From assembly GCA_029980465.1 (NCBI GenBank), contig JARYIJ010000001.1, positions 2,863,501 to 2,927,500 on the forward strand: a stretch of 64,000 bases of DNA, given 5' to 3'. Every line of letters starts with the position of its first letter. The first letter of the stretch is position 1. Below are positions 45,576 through 55,712 of this stretch, in pieces. Source of the stretch: Pseudolabrys sp. GTDB lineage: Bacteria > Pseudomonadota > Alphaproteobacteria > Rhizobiales > Xanthobacteraceae. Position numbers and translations under genes: made by a program. The notes under the pieces are model-generated. The model ran no database searches and was not told the DNA's origin. It worked only from the letters and a program-made list of their open reading frames with translations.

Positions 45576-47303
45576 ATGACGACCCGGAAACGCCCCGAAG
45601 ACCTCCGAAGCCATCGCTGGTTCGGACCGAACGACCTGCGCTCGTTCGGCCACCGCTCGCGGCTGCGCCAGATGGGCTACGACGCGGAGGACTGGACCGG
45701 GCGGCCGGTCATCGGGATCATCAACACCTGGAGCGACATCAATCCCTGCCACGTCCACCTGCGCTCGCGCGCCGAAGACGTGAAGCGCGGCGTGCTGCAG
45801 GCCGGCGGGTTCCCGCTGGAACTCCCCGCGATGTCGCTGTCGGAAAGCTTCGTCAAGCCGACCACCATGCTCTATCGCAACATGCTGGCGATGGAGGTCG
45901 AGGAGCTGCTGCGCAGCCATCCGCTCGACGGCGCGGTGCTGCTCGGCGGCTGCGACAAGACCACGCCCGGCCTGCTGATGGGCGCGATCAGCATGGATAT
46001 TCCGGCGATCTTCGTGCCGGCGGGTCCGATGCTGCGCGGGAACTGGCACGGCAACGTGCTCGGCTCCGGCTCCGATAGCTGGAAATACTGGGACGAGAAG
46101 CGCGCCGGCAGGATCACCGACGAGCAGTGGGCCGAGATCGAGGGTGGCATCGCGCGCTCCTACGGCACCTGCATGGTGATGGGCACAGCGGCGACCATGA
46201 TGGCGGTGGCCGAGGCGCTCGGCTTCACGCTGCCCAGCGCCTCGTCGATTCCGGCGCCCGACGCCAACCATCCGCGCATGGCGACGCAGTCCGGCCGCCG
46301 CGCCGTCGAGATGGTGTGGGAAGACCTCACGCCGTCGAAAATCCTCTCGGCGGAAACGGTCGACAACGCCATCAAGGTCCATCTGGCGATGGGCGGCTCG
46401 ACCAACTGCATCATCCATCTCGTCGCCATCGCGCGCCGCGCCGGCATCAAGCTCGACATGAACCGGTTCGACGAATTGTCGCGCGAGATTCCGGTGATCG
46501 CCAATGTGCGGCCGTCAGGAGCCTTCCTGATGGAGGACTTCTACTATGCCGGCGGCATCAAGGCGCTGATGAGCCAGTTGCGCAGCGTGCTCGATCTCGA
46601 CCGCCCGACCGTGACCGGCAAGACCGTCGGCCAGAACATCGAGGGCGCCGAGGTCTACAAGGCCGATGTGATCCAGTCGCTCAACAATCCGGTGTCGCGC
46701 GACGGCGCCACCGCGGTGCTCAAGGGCAACCTCGCGCCGCGCGGCTGCGTCATCAAGCCGTCGGCCGCCGAGAAGCGGCTGCACAAGCACCGCGGCAAGG
46801 TGATCGCGTTCGAGGACTACAACCACATGGCGCGCGAGATCGACCGCGAGGATCTCGACGTCACCGCCGACCACGTCCTCGTGCTCAAGAACGCCGGCCC
46901 GCAAGGCGGTCCCGGCATGCCGGAGTGGGGCATGCTGCCGATCCCGAAGAAGCTGCTGAAGCAGGGCGTGCGCGACATGATCCGCATCTCGGACGGACGC
47001 ATGAGTGGCACCAGCTACGGCGCCTGCATCCTGCACGTCGCGCCGGAAAGCTTCGTCGGCGGCCCGCTCGCCTTCGTGCAGACCGGCGACGAGATCGAGA
47101 TCGACGTGCCGGCGCGAAAAATTCACCTGCACATCAGCGACGAGGAAATGGCGCGCCGCAAGGCGGCGTGGAAAGCGCCGTCGCCGAAATATCCGCGCGG
47201 CTACGGCGCGATGTTCTCCGAGCATATCGGCCAGGCCGATGACGGCTGCGATTTCGACTTCCTGTCGCAGGCCGGCAAGGTCTCGGAGCCGGAAATCCAT
47301 TAA
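45576..47303 (+). CDS. IlvD/Edd family dehydratase (L-arabonate-type)
   Basis: 575 residues. LRSHRWFGPNDLRSFGHRSRLRQMGYDAEDWTGRPVIGIINTWSDINPCHVHLRSRAEDVKRGV and LLGGCDKTTPGLLMG are near the sugar-acid subgroup (L-arabonate/xylonate dehydratases), not the valine-pathway IlvD. The cluster cysteines are C58, C126 and C199; K129 is the usual carbamylated metal ligand. It dehydrates an aldonic acid in sugar breakdown; the sugar is inferred. ATG 45576 with AAGGAAAT upstream was preferred to ATG 45558. No sugar transport genes are near. Confidence 0.85.
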   Translation: MTTRKRPEDLRSHRWFGPNDLRSFGHRSRLRQMGYDAEDWTGRPVIGIINTWSDINPCHVHLRSRAEDVKRGVLQAGGFPLELPAMSLSESFVKPTTMLYRNMLAMEVEELLRSHPLDGAVLLGGCDKTTPGLLMGAISMDIPAIFVPAGPMLRGNWHGNVLGSGSDSWKYWDEKRAGRITDEQWAEIEGGIARSYGTCMVMGTAATMMAVAEALGFTLPSASSIPAPDANHPRMATQSGRRAVEMVWEDLTPSKILSAETVDNAIKVHLAMGGSTNCIIHLVAIARRAGIKLDMNRFDELSREIPVIANVRPSGAFLMEDFYYAGGIKALMSQLRSVLDLDRPTVTGKTVGQNIEGAEVYKADVIQSLNNPVSRDGATAVLKGNLAPRGCVIKPSAAEKRLHKHRGKVIAFEDYNHMAREIDREDLDVTADHVLVLKNAGPQGGPGMPEWGMLPIPKKLLKQGVRDMIRISDGRMSGTSYGACILHVAPESFVGGPLAFVQTGDEIEIDVPARKIHLHISDEEMARRKAAWKAPSPKYPRGYGAMFSEHIGQADDGCDFDFLSQAGKVSEPEIH

Positions 47304-47329
47304 TTTCAATACCTTACAGCCAGATTGAA

Positions 47330-47361
47330 CTTATACGTATTTTACATATTATACGTATAAG
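47330..47361. promoter_or_regulatory. Operator-like palindrome of the toxin-antitoxin locus
   Basis: CTTATACGTAT, 10 bp (TTTACATATT), ATACGTATAAG: a perfect 11-bp inverted repeat, with a further overlapping GTATAC. It is strongly AT-rich against the GC-rich surroundings and lies 26 bp before the antitoxin start. Phd/YefM antitoxins autoregulate through such palindromes. Confidence 0.65.
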
Positions 47362-47386
47362 TATACGCATCTGTTGAGGAGACGAC

Positions 47387-47653
47387 ATGCGCTCGGTGCG
47401 GTCGACTGAATTCGTCAGAAATTTTTCCAAATACCAGGACGAGGCGCGGGAAGGGGCGGTGGAAATCACCAGCCATGGCCGGCCGACGGCTGTTTTGATC
47501 TCGCCGACCGACTACGCCGAGTATGTCGAACTACGCGCCAAGTCGCGTCGCGTGCTGAAGGTCGGCGAATTGCCGCCGTCGATCATCGACGCGCTGAAGG
47601 CCAGCGAGATGTCGGCGCAGCACGACCATCTCAATTCATTGATGGATGAGTAA
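47387..47653 (+). CDS. Type II antitoxin, Phd/YefM family
   Basis: 88 residues. MRSVRSTEFVRNFSKYQDEAREGAVEITSHGRPTAVLISPTDYAEYVEL is the DNA-binding antitoxin fold; the C-terminal part (about 55-88) would wrap the toxin. GAGGAG lies before the ATG. It is intact, although the toxin gene 8 bp downstream is frameshifted. Low-GC upstream DNA suggests the locus was acquired. Confidence 0.88.
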   Translation: MRSVRSTEFVRNFSKYQDEAREGAVEITSHGRPTAVLISPTDYAEYVELRAKSRRVLKVGELPPSIIDALKASEMSAQHDHLNSLMDE

Positions 47654-47661
47654 GCGATCCG

Positions 47662-48098
47662 ATGCCGCTTCCCGTTCCGGAAGCCGGCCTCGTCATTTGC
47701 TATGAATTTCTGTGGAGCAATGAAGCGGCGTCGGGAGAAACCGAAGGCGCAAAGAAGCGGCCCGCCGTCATCATTATCGCGGCCAAGAATCAAAGGGGCG
47801 GACAGTCACCGTTGTCGTGCCGATCACGCATTCTCCGCCGCGCGATCCGGCGCTCGCCATCGAGATCCCGCTGCGGGTGAAGCAGCATCTCGGCCTCGAC
47901 GATCAACGCTCCTGGGTGATCTTGGATGAACTCAATGAGTTCATCTGGCCGGGACTTGATATCTATCCGATACCAGGAAAGCAGCCCGGTCAGTTCGCGT
48001 ATGGCGTCTTGCCGCCTGTTTTGTTCAAGCAGATCAGAGACAAAATCCTGGCATTGGATGCGGCAAGGAAGAAGACCATCATTCGAACGGAGCGCTAA
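47662..48098 (+). pseudogene. Frameshifted PemK/MazF-like toxin
   Basis: The first frame gives MPLPVPEAGLVICYEFLWSN then GAKKRPAVIIIAAKNQRG; the second gives TVTVVVPITHSPPRDPALAI then LDDQRSWVILDELNEFIWPG and ends FKQIRDKILALD. Together they make one MazF/PemK-like RNase of about 145 residues, broken by a -1 shift near 47795-47801. One extra G in the GGGG run at 47795-47798 would give NQRGRTVTVVVPITH in one frame. The KRPAV and ITH segments fit the toxin core. Either a real inactivating mutation or a base-call error in a G run. Confidence 0.78.
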
Positions 48099-48222
48099 TC
48101 GGCTCCGTCGCTTTTCAACTCACGCGCGCCAGTTCGTCTTCGCGCGCCTGCCGGCGTCAAATAGGCGCACCGGCGATGCATGAAGCGTTGACGAACAGGG
48201 TGTCGTCGGCCAAAGAGCGCTC

Positions 48223-49137
48223 ATGGCCGGCGACATTCCCTTCGACAAAAAGCTCGATCTCAAGCCCGATACGGTGGACGAGGCCGCGCCCGGCATCCGG
48301 CGCATCCTCGCCAACAATCCGGGGCCGTTCACCTTCAGCGGCACGATGACCTACATCGTCGGCCGCGGACGCGTGGCGATTATCGACCCCGGTCCGGCCG
48401 ACGACGCGCATGTCGCTGCGGTGCTCGACGCGGTGAAGGGCGAGACGGTGACGCACATTTTCGTCACCCATACGCATCGCGATCACTCACCCGCGGTGTC
48501 GGCGGTGAAGCGCGCGACCGGCGCGACCGTTTATGCGGAAGGCCCGCACCGCGCGGCGCGGCCGCTGCATATCGGTGAGCTCAATCCGCTCGATTCCAGC
48601 GGCGACCGCGACTTCCGTCCCGACGTGACGTTGCGCGACGGCGACATCGTCAGGGGCGACGGCTGGACCATCGAGGCGGTGACCACGCCGGGTCACACCG
48701 CCAACCACATGTCGTTCGCGTACAAAGAGCCGAACGTCCTGTTCGCCGGCGATCACATCATGGCGTGGGCGACGTCGATCGTCGCGCCGCCGGACGGCGC
48801 CATGAGCGATTACATGGCCTCGCTGCACAAGCTGGCGCGGCGCGGGGAGCGGGTCTATTACCCCGGCCACGGGCCGGCCATCGCCGACGGGCCGCGCTTC
48901 GTCGACTTCTACATCGAGCACCGCAAGGCGCGCGAGCAATCGATCCTGCACCGGCTCGCCAAGGGCGCGACCGATATCCCGACTCTGGTGCGGGCGATCT
49001 ATATCGGCATCGACCCGCGCCTGACCGGCGCGGCCGGCCTGTCGGTGCTCGCGCATCTCGAGGATCTGGTGGCGCGCGGCATCGTCGAGACCGAGGGTAC
49101 GCCGTCGATCGCCGGTGTTTACCGCTTGGCCGGCTGA
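48223..49137 (+). CDS. MBL-fold metallohydrolase (LACTB2-like)
   Basis: 304 residues. The metal site is THTHRDHSP (H83, H85, D87, H88), followed by TTPGHTANHMSF and LFAGDHIMAW with the third-site histidine and aspartate, and YYPGHGPAIADG. The C-terminal 60 or so residues (LVRAIYIGIDPRLTGAAGLSVLAHLEDLVARGIVE) form the winged-helix tail of the LACTB2 group, linked to RNA or thioester cleavage; its target is unknown. Its last 19 bp overlap the convergent DUF1499 gene. Confidence 0.87.
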   Translation: MAGDIPFDKKLDLKPDTVDEAAPGIRRILANNPGPFTFSGTMTYIVGRGRVAIIDPGPADDAHVAAVLDAVKGETVTHIFVTHTHRDHSPAVSAVKRATGATVYAEGPHRAARPLHIGELNPLDSSGDRDFRPDVTLRDGDIVRGDGWTIEAVTTPGHTANHMSFAYKEPNVLFAGDHIMAWATSIVAPPDGAMSDYMASLHKLARRGERVYYPGHGPAIADGPRFVDFYIEHRKAREQSILHRLAKGATDIPTLVRAIYIGIDPRLTGAAGLSVLAHLEDLVARGIVETEGTPSIAGVYRLAG

Positions 49138-49949
49138 CGCGGCGGCGGCTTGCGCTCGGGCTCCTGCGCGCGCTCGGCCAGGGTCGCGACCTGGTCGTCG
49201 ATGTCCTCGAGCAACGCACGCACGCGCGACGCGTTGCTGCCGAAATCGTGGAACTTGAAGCGCGAGGCGGAGCGGATGTCGACCTGCGAGCCGGTGCCGA
49301 GCGGGCTCACGCGAATGACGACGTCCTCGCGCAGTCCCAGGACCGTGGTGCGCGCCACCGCTTCGATGGTGCCGACGCGGCCCGGCGGCGTCGGTGGCCG
49401 CGCATCGACGATGACCCATTTGCGCCGCTTCACCACGTCGAGCGCGGCATTGAAGGCGGTCGCCGGATTGGCCAGCTCCTGCAGCGGAATGATGTCCGGG
49501 TAGGCGCGCCGCTGCAGCGCCGCCGCGGCGTTGGGATAGGCGTCGGTGCCGCGCGGCCGCAGCCGCGCGATCACGTCGAAGCGCGGCGGATGCCCGGGAT
49601 CGGTGGTGACGTCATGGATGTCGGGCAACTGCGACGCCATGACGCCGAGATAGGCCGGGTAGGCGAGGAGCGCCACGGCGCAGAGGAAGCCGAACACCGC
49701 GCGGCCGATGCCGCCGAGGCCTTGCCGCCAGATCGCGACCGCGGCGGCGAACGCCAGCAGGATCGCGAGGACGGCGAACACCAGCGCGGCGCCGAAGGTC
49801 GCGATCGCCGGCACGACCTCGAGCAGGTCGGTGCGCACGACAATGACCGAGAGCGCGGCGATGGCGAGCGCGAACAGCGCCAGCCGGTTGGACCAGACCG
49901 CAAGCCGCGAAACCGGTTCTTCGATGATGGGCCGCCGCAGCACGGTCAC
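49119..49949 (-). CDS. DUF1499 family membrane protein
   Basis: 276 residues. Three N-terminal membrane helices (about 21-38, 48-70, 80-104) and a C-terminal DUF1499 domain with AARPP-flanked WVIVDARPPTPPGRVGTIEAVARTTVLGLREDVVIRVSPLGTGSQVDIRSASRFKFHDFGSNASRVRALL (about 178-260). The family's role is unknown. It begins with GTG 49949. The basic C-terminus overlaps the MBL gene tail in the opposite direction. Confidence 0.85.
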   Translation of the reverse strand: MTVLRRPIIEEPVSRLAVWSNRLALFALAIAALSVIVVRTDLLEVVPAIATFGAALVFAVLAILLAFAAAVAIWRQGLGGIGRAVFGFLCAVALLAYPAYLGVMASQLPDIHDVTTDPGHPPRFDVIARLRPRGTDAYPNAAAALQRRAYPDIIPLQELANPATAFNAALDVVKRRKWVIVDARPPTPPGRVGTIEAVARTTVLGLREDVVIRVSPLGTGSQVDIRSASRFKFHDFGSNASRVRALLEDIDDQVATLAERAQEPERKPPPRQPAKR

Positions 49950-50002
49950 GCTCCAGCACTGTCGCCCAGCAATGGATAAACGAAACGCGGTCCGTCAGGC
50001 AA

Positions 50003-51640
<1,638 letters not shown>

Positions 51641-51770
51641 GGTATCCTCCTGAGCGGCCCACTTTGGCGGGCTTGTGATCGTTTCCTCGGGGACAAGGTT
51701 AGCCGCCGTTGCCGTTCGTGCAAGCAGGCCGGGGCGCATAAAGGCCGCAATCGGCGGCGAAAGGAAACGG

Positions 51771-52532
51771 GTGAATTTGCCGTCGATCTGCCTCTCCATC
51801 GCCGTCGGCGCCGCGCTTTGCGGCCCAGCCCGGGCCGATGCGCCCCCGCTGCCGCGGCCACGTCCCGCCGATGCGCCCGCCGTGGCGGTGATCGAGCGCG
51901 AGCCCTCGGCCTGCCAGGTGCGCCTCATGGCGCTCGCGCAATTCGAACCGATGGCGCCGCGCCCGGATGCCGGCGGCTGTGGCGCCGCCGACCTGGTGCG
52001 CGTGAGCGCCATTCAACTCGCGACGGGCGCTGTTACCGTAACGCCGCCCGCCGAGCTGCGCTGCGAAATGGCCGAGCAACTGGCGCTGTGGATTCGCGAC
52101 GATGCCATGCCGCAATTCGCGCCGAACATGCTTGCAGGCATCGAGAACTACGATTCCTACGACTGCCGCGCGCGCAACCGGGTGAAGGGCGCCAGGATCA
52201 GCGAGCACGGCAAGGGCAACGCGATCGACATTCGCGCCTTCGACCTCGCCGGCGGCAAGGTTGTGCGACCGACCGACGTCACCGTGCCGCACGCGCTCCG
52301 CGACAAATTGCGCGAGGCCGCCTGCGCCCGCTTCACGACCGTGCTGGGCCCCGGCTCGGACGGCTACCACGAGGCTCACATCCACCTCGATCTCGCCGAA
52401 CGGCACAACGGCTATCGCATTTGCCACTGGGAGGTGAACGATCCCGGCGCCGTGACTGTCGCGGCGATTCCACTGCCGCCGGCGCGTCCATCCGGCCTTA
52501 ACGATAAATCGACCGAACTGCCGTCTAAGTAG
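51771..52532 (+). CDS. Extensin-like C-terminal domain secreted protein
   Basis: 253 residues. Signal peptide from GTG 51771 (VNLPSICLSIAVGAALCGPARADA), then a proline-rich stretch, then the extensin-like domain with SEHGKGNAIDIRAF (about 140-153) and HEAHIHLDLAERHNGYRICHW (about 205-225). Histidine/aspartate positions resemble those of D,D-carboxypeptidase-like metallopeptidases, so a peptidoglycan role in the periplasm is likely but not shown. AAAGGAAA precedes the GTG. Confidence 0.83.
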   Translation: MNLPSICLSIAVGAALCGPARADAPPLPRPRPADAPAVAVIEREPSACQVRLMALAQFEPMAPRPDAGGCGAADLVRVSAIQLATGAVTVTPPAELRCEMAEQLALWIRDDAMPQFAPNMLAGIENYDSYDCRARNRVKGARISEHGKGNAIDIRAFDLAGGKVVRPTDVTVPHALRDKLREAACARFTTVLGPGSDGYHEAHIHLDLAERHNGYRICHWEVNDPGAVTVAAIPLPPARPSGLNDKSTELPSK

Positions 52533-52559
52533 CCGTAGAGCCTATTGTCCCAATCGCGC

Positions 52560-53492
52560 ATGACCGTCACGCCTCAGGATCTTGTCGAGTTTGTGCCGAC
52601 GCCCGCACGCGTGAGCGTGTCGCGGCGCGGCTTCCTGCGGCATGGATTCGGTCTTGCCGGTGCTGCTGCACTCGCGACAGCTTCGACCGGCGGCTACGCG
52701 CTGGCCGAAGCCTCGTTCGATCTCACCGTGACCCGGTACGCGCCGAAGCCGAAGCAATGGCCGGCTGGCCGCAAGCTCAGCATCGGCGTCATCGCCGACA
52801 TTCACGCCGGCGGACCGAACGTCGGCTTGTCGCGCGTCGCGCAGGTGGTCGACACCTGCAACGCGCTCGGCTGCGACATCATCGTCCTGCTCGGCGACTT
52901 CGTCGCCAACCATCCGTTCGTCACCGAGACGGTGCCGTACGAGGCGTGGGCGGACCAGCTCGCGCGCCTGAAAGCCCCGCTCGGCGTCTGGGCGATCCTC
53001 GGCAATCACGACTGGTGGCATCACCTCGACCGCGTCCGAGCGGCGCTGGCGCGCGCCAGGATTCCGGTCATGGAAAACCACGCGGTGCGGCTTGGCGAAG
53101 GATCGTCGCGGTTCTGGCTGGCCGGCCTCGGCGATCAGCTCGCGTATTTCCTGGGTCACGGCCGGTTCCGCGGCGCGGACGACCTTCCCGGCACGCTGGC
53201 GATGATCCGCAGCGACGATCCGGTCGTCCTGCTGGTGCACGAGCCCGACATCTTCGTTCACGTGCCCGACCGCGTCGCCTTGACGCTCGCCGGCCACACC
53301 CACGGGGCGCAGATTCGCGTGCCGCTTTTATGGCCGCACTGGGTGCCGTCGGCTTATGGCGCGCGTTTTGCGTATGGCCATGTCGTCGAGACGGAGCGGC
53401 ACATGATCGTGTCGGGCGGCATCGGCACCAGCCATGTGCCGTTGCGGCTCGGCGTACCGCCGGAAATCCTGCGCGTCGATCTCGGCGCCTGA
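52560..53492 (+). CDS. Tat-exported calcineurin-like metallophosphoesterase
   Basis: 310 residues. The twin-arginine signal (VSRRGFLRHGFGLAGAAALATA, about 20-41) suggests export. Metal motifs: IADIHAGGP (D80, H82), LLGDFV, ILGNHDWWHHL and LAGHTHGAQIRVP. This resembles YaeI-like phosphodiesterases that act on lipids or nucleotides. ATG 52560 was taken. It is 27 bp after the extensin-like gene and may be co-transcribed. Confidence 0.9.
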   Translation: MTVTPQDLVEFVPTPARVSVSRRGFLRHGFGLAGAAALATASTGGYALAEASFDLTVTRYAPKPKQWPAGRKLSIGVIADIHAGGPNVGLSRVAQVVDTCNALGCDIIVLLGDFVANHPFVTETVPYEAWADQLARLKAPLGVWAILGNHDWWHHLDRVRAALARARIPVMENHAVRLGEGSSRFWLAGLGDQLAYFLGHGRFRGADDLPGTLAMIRSDDPVVLLVHEPDIFVHVPDRVALTLAGHTHGAQIRVPLLWPHWVPSAYGARFAYGHVVETERHMIVSGGIGTSHVPLRLGVPPEILRVDLGA

Positions 53493-53508
53493 CGCGCCGG
53501 CAAAAGGA

Positions 53509-53538
53509 AACGGCGCCGGACTTTCATCCGGCGCCGTT
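53509..53538. terminator. Bidirectional hairpin between convergent genes
   Basis: AACGGCGCCGGA CTTTCA TCCGGCGCCGTT is a perfect 12-bp stem. On the minus strand it is followed by TTTCCTTTTG, so it can end the L,D-transpeptidase transcript. On the plus strand the tail is poor in T. Confidence 0.7.
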
Positions 53539-53556
53539 CGTCTCAGCCCCAAACTT

Positions 53557-54228
53557 TTAGTGCGTCGCGATCGTGCTGGCGGAGGCGATGCGCGGCAGCG
53601 CGAACGGCGTCGGCGCATCGCCGTGCGGCGCGAGAACGACCACGACCGCGCCTGGCTTGACCCTCTTGTAGAGGTCGATCACGTCTTCGTTGGTCATGCG
53701 GATGCAGCCCGAGGAAATCGCCTGGCCGATATATTCCGGCTGGTTGGTGCCGTGAATGCGGTACAGCGTGTCCTTGTTGCCCTCGTAGAGATACATCGCG
53801 CGCGCGCCCATCGGATTGTGCGGGCCGCCGCTGACGAAATTCGGAACGTCCATGCGCTTCTTGATTTCGGCGGTTGGCGTCCAGCTCGGCCATTCTTCCT
53901 TGCGGCCGACCTTGGCGACGCCGGACCACGCCAGCGCCTCTTCGCCGACCGTGACGCCGTAGCGGATCGCCTTGCCGTCCGGCAGCACGTAATAGAGGAA
54001 GCGGTTGTCGGTATCGATGACGATCGAGCCCGGCTCTTCCTTGCGCGTGTAGGTCACGATGTGGCGCTGGTACGGTTCGGGGATCGTCGCCGGAGCGTAA
54101 GGCGCGTGTGCGAGCAGTTCCTTGTCGCGCGGATTCAGATTCGCTTCGGACGCCGGCTCCAGCGTCGCCTGCATGCACCCACCCAAAGCCAATCCCAGAA
54201 AAAGGACGGCCAACCCCGTTATGCGCAT
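53557..54228 (-). CDS. L,D-transpeptidase (YkuD) lipoprotein
   Basis: 223 residues. Lipoprotein signal with lipobox LALGGC (C18), so membrane-anchored in the periplasm. The YkuD domain (about 66-205) has IDTDNRFLYYVLPDGKAIRYGVTVG, YRIHGTNQPEYIGQAISSGCIRMTNEDVIDLY with the catalytic HGT and SxGCIR cysteine. The enzyme makes 3-3 crosslinks in peptidoglycan or attaches proteins. The start at 54228 has GAGGA. The 3' end faces the phosphoesterase across the hairpin above. Confidence 0.93.
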   Translation of the reverse strand: MRITGLAVLFLGLALGGCMQATLEPASEANLNPRDKELLAHAPYAPATIPEPYQRHIVTYTRKEEPGSIVIDTDNRFLYYVLPDGKAIRYGVTVGEEALAWSGVAKVGRKEEWPSWTPTAEIKKRMDVPNFVSGGPHNPMGARAMYLYEGNKDTLYRIHGTNQPEYIGQAISSGCIRMTNEDVIDLYKRVKPGAVVVVLAPHGDAPTPFALPRIASASTIATH

Positions 54229-54574
54229 TTTTTCCTCGTGAAGAATTCCGACGTGCTGCACACACGCTCGACAGGTTTTGAATTAACCGAAAAAACCACG
54301 CTCTCGCCACGATTCTCCGGCCCGTACCGCAACGCGGCTGTGAACCTGTGGCAAGAATGCCGCAGTTGCGAAGGGCGTCGGCGTTACCGGCCATCAGCTT
54401 GCACCGAAGGTATTAAGCGAAGGTTTACCATGATTTGGCACGGTTCTCCGGCGGTTGCTGCACTGCGGCCGCCGGCACCAGCCACAATAGATCAATTTTC
54501 CTGCGCACTTCCGCCTCACTGGATGCCTATACTGCAGACAGGAAACGCTCATACAGGGACCCACGAAACAGGCC
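54229..54574. other. 346-bp divergent intergenic region
   Basis: It lies between the L,D-transpeptidase and the 56-residue protein genes. It holds the lipoprotein leader (GAGGA site) and a mildly AT-rich stretch (GAATTAACCGAAAAAACCACG). I see no ORF with a credible site, and no family A, B or C element, unlike most gaps here. Confidence 0.5.
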
Positions 54575-54745
54575 ATGCAACCCCGTGAAGCCGCCGGGCA
54601 AGACAACAACCGCCGGCGCGAAGACCCCAAGCTCAACGATCGCTACGGCAAGATCGGAATCGAGGCGGTCGCCGCCGCGGTCCGCTGCCGCAATGAAGAA
54701 CGCAAGGTGGAGCGCCGCCCGACCGAACAGCGCGAAAGCGACTGA
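54575..54745 (+). CDS. 56-residue charged hypothetical protein
   Basis: MQPREAAGQDNNRRREDPKL then NDRYGKIGIEAVAAAVRCRN and EERKVERRPTEQRESD. It is hydrophilic, with a short central helix around YGKIGIEAVAAA. This looks like a conserved small protein of related genomes (from memory, unsure), without known role. Only a weak ribosome site is seen (GGGAC upstream of the ATG). Confidence 0.55.
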   Translation: MQPREAAGQDNNRRREDPKLNDRYGKIGIEAVAAAVRCRNEERKVERRPTEQRESD

Positions 54746-54945
54746 GTCGAATCGGGACCTCGATCGATCGGCCCGTTTGTGCGCGCGGTAACGCGATGCC
54801 GTGAAGGTGCGTCGCTGTGCGGTGAGATGTGCCGATTGCCGGACACCACGTCGCACATTCGGCGTCACCACCAAGCTTTACATCAAGCCCGGCCAGGACG
54901 CCGAAAGTCGCGCTGTCACCGCGGCATGTTTGCACCCATGCCCTT

Positions 54946-55698
54946 CTAAACGTGCTGACCGCCGTTGATATGAATCTCGGCGCCGTTCACGTAGGACGAC
55001 GTCTCGGTGCACAACACGTAAACAATCTTGGCGACCTCGTCCGGCGTGCCGAGCCGGCGCATCGGAATCTGCTCGACGATCTTTTCGGTTCCGGGAGAGA
55101 GGATCGCGGTATCGATCTCGCCTGGCGCGATGGCGTTGACGCGCACGCCGATGCGGCCGAAGTCCGACGCCATCTCGCGCGTCAGCGCGGCGAGCGCCGC
55201 CTTCGAGGTTGCGTAAGCCGCGCCGGCGAATGGATGCACGCGCGAGCCGGCAATCGACGTGACATTGACGACGGAGCCTTTCGCCGCCGCGAGCTGGTCG
55301 ATGAGGCCGCGCGCCAGCATGATCGGCGCAAAGAAGTTGACGCGGAACACCTGCCGCCACACCTCGGTCGCGGTGTCGATTGAGCCGAGCCGCTTGCCGC
55401 CCTCGGCCTTCGGCGAGATCGCGGCGTTGTTGACCAGTGCGTGCAGCTCGTTGCCGTCGAGCCGGCGCTTGATCTCCTCGATCGCCGCGAACGTGTTGTC
55501 GTCGTCGGCGAGATCGACCTGGATGTGATCTTCGGGGCCGGCCTCCCACGGGCAGTTCTCGGGAAACGGATGGCGCGAGCAGGTGATGACGCGCCAGCCC
55601 GCCGCCGAAAACCGCTTCACGGTGGCGTGGCCAATGCCACGGCTCGCTCCGGTGAGCAGCAGCGTGCGGCGGGGATGGTTGCTTTGCTGGTTCGGCAC
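54946..55698 (-). CDS. Short-chain dehydrogenase/reductase
   Basis: 250 residues. Classical SDR: cofactor loop LTGASRGIGHATVKRF (about 15-30), VDLADDDN acidic turn, LVNNAAISP, the catalytic S (VTSIAG) and YATSKAALAALTREMA (Y and K of the YxxxK motif), and the PG motif in NAIAPGEIDTAI. Typically NAD(P)H-dependent carbonyl reduction; the substrate is unknown. pdxH lies upstream on the same strand with a 14-bp gap, suggesting one operon. Confidence 0.92.
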   Translation of the reverse strand: MPNQQSNHPRRTLLLTGASRGIGHATVKRFSAAGWRVITCSRHPFPENCPWEAGPEDHIQVDLADDDNTFAAIEEIKRRLDGNELHALVNNAAISPKAEGGKRLGSIDTATEVWRQVFRVNFFAPIMLARGLIDQLAAAKGSVVNVTSIAGSRVHPFAGAAYATSKAALAALTREMASDFGRIGVRVNAIAPGEIDTAILSPGTEKIVEQIPMRRLGTPDEVAKIVYVLCTETSSYVNGAEIHINGGQHV

Positions 55699-55712
55699 CT
55701 GTCGACCCTAGC

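Noticed and set aside
47785..47805. Programmed -1 frameshift in the toxin gene
   Set aside because: The in-frame heptamers do not match the X XXY YYZ pattern, so a mutation or base-call error is more likely.
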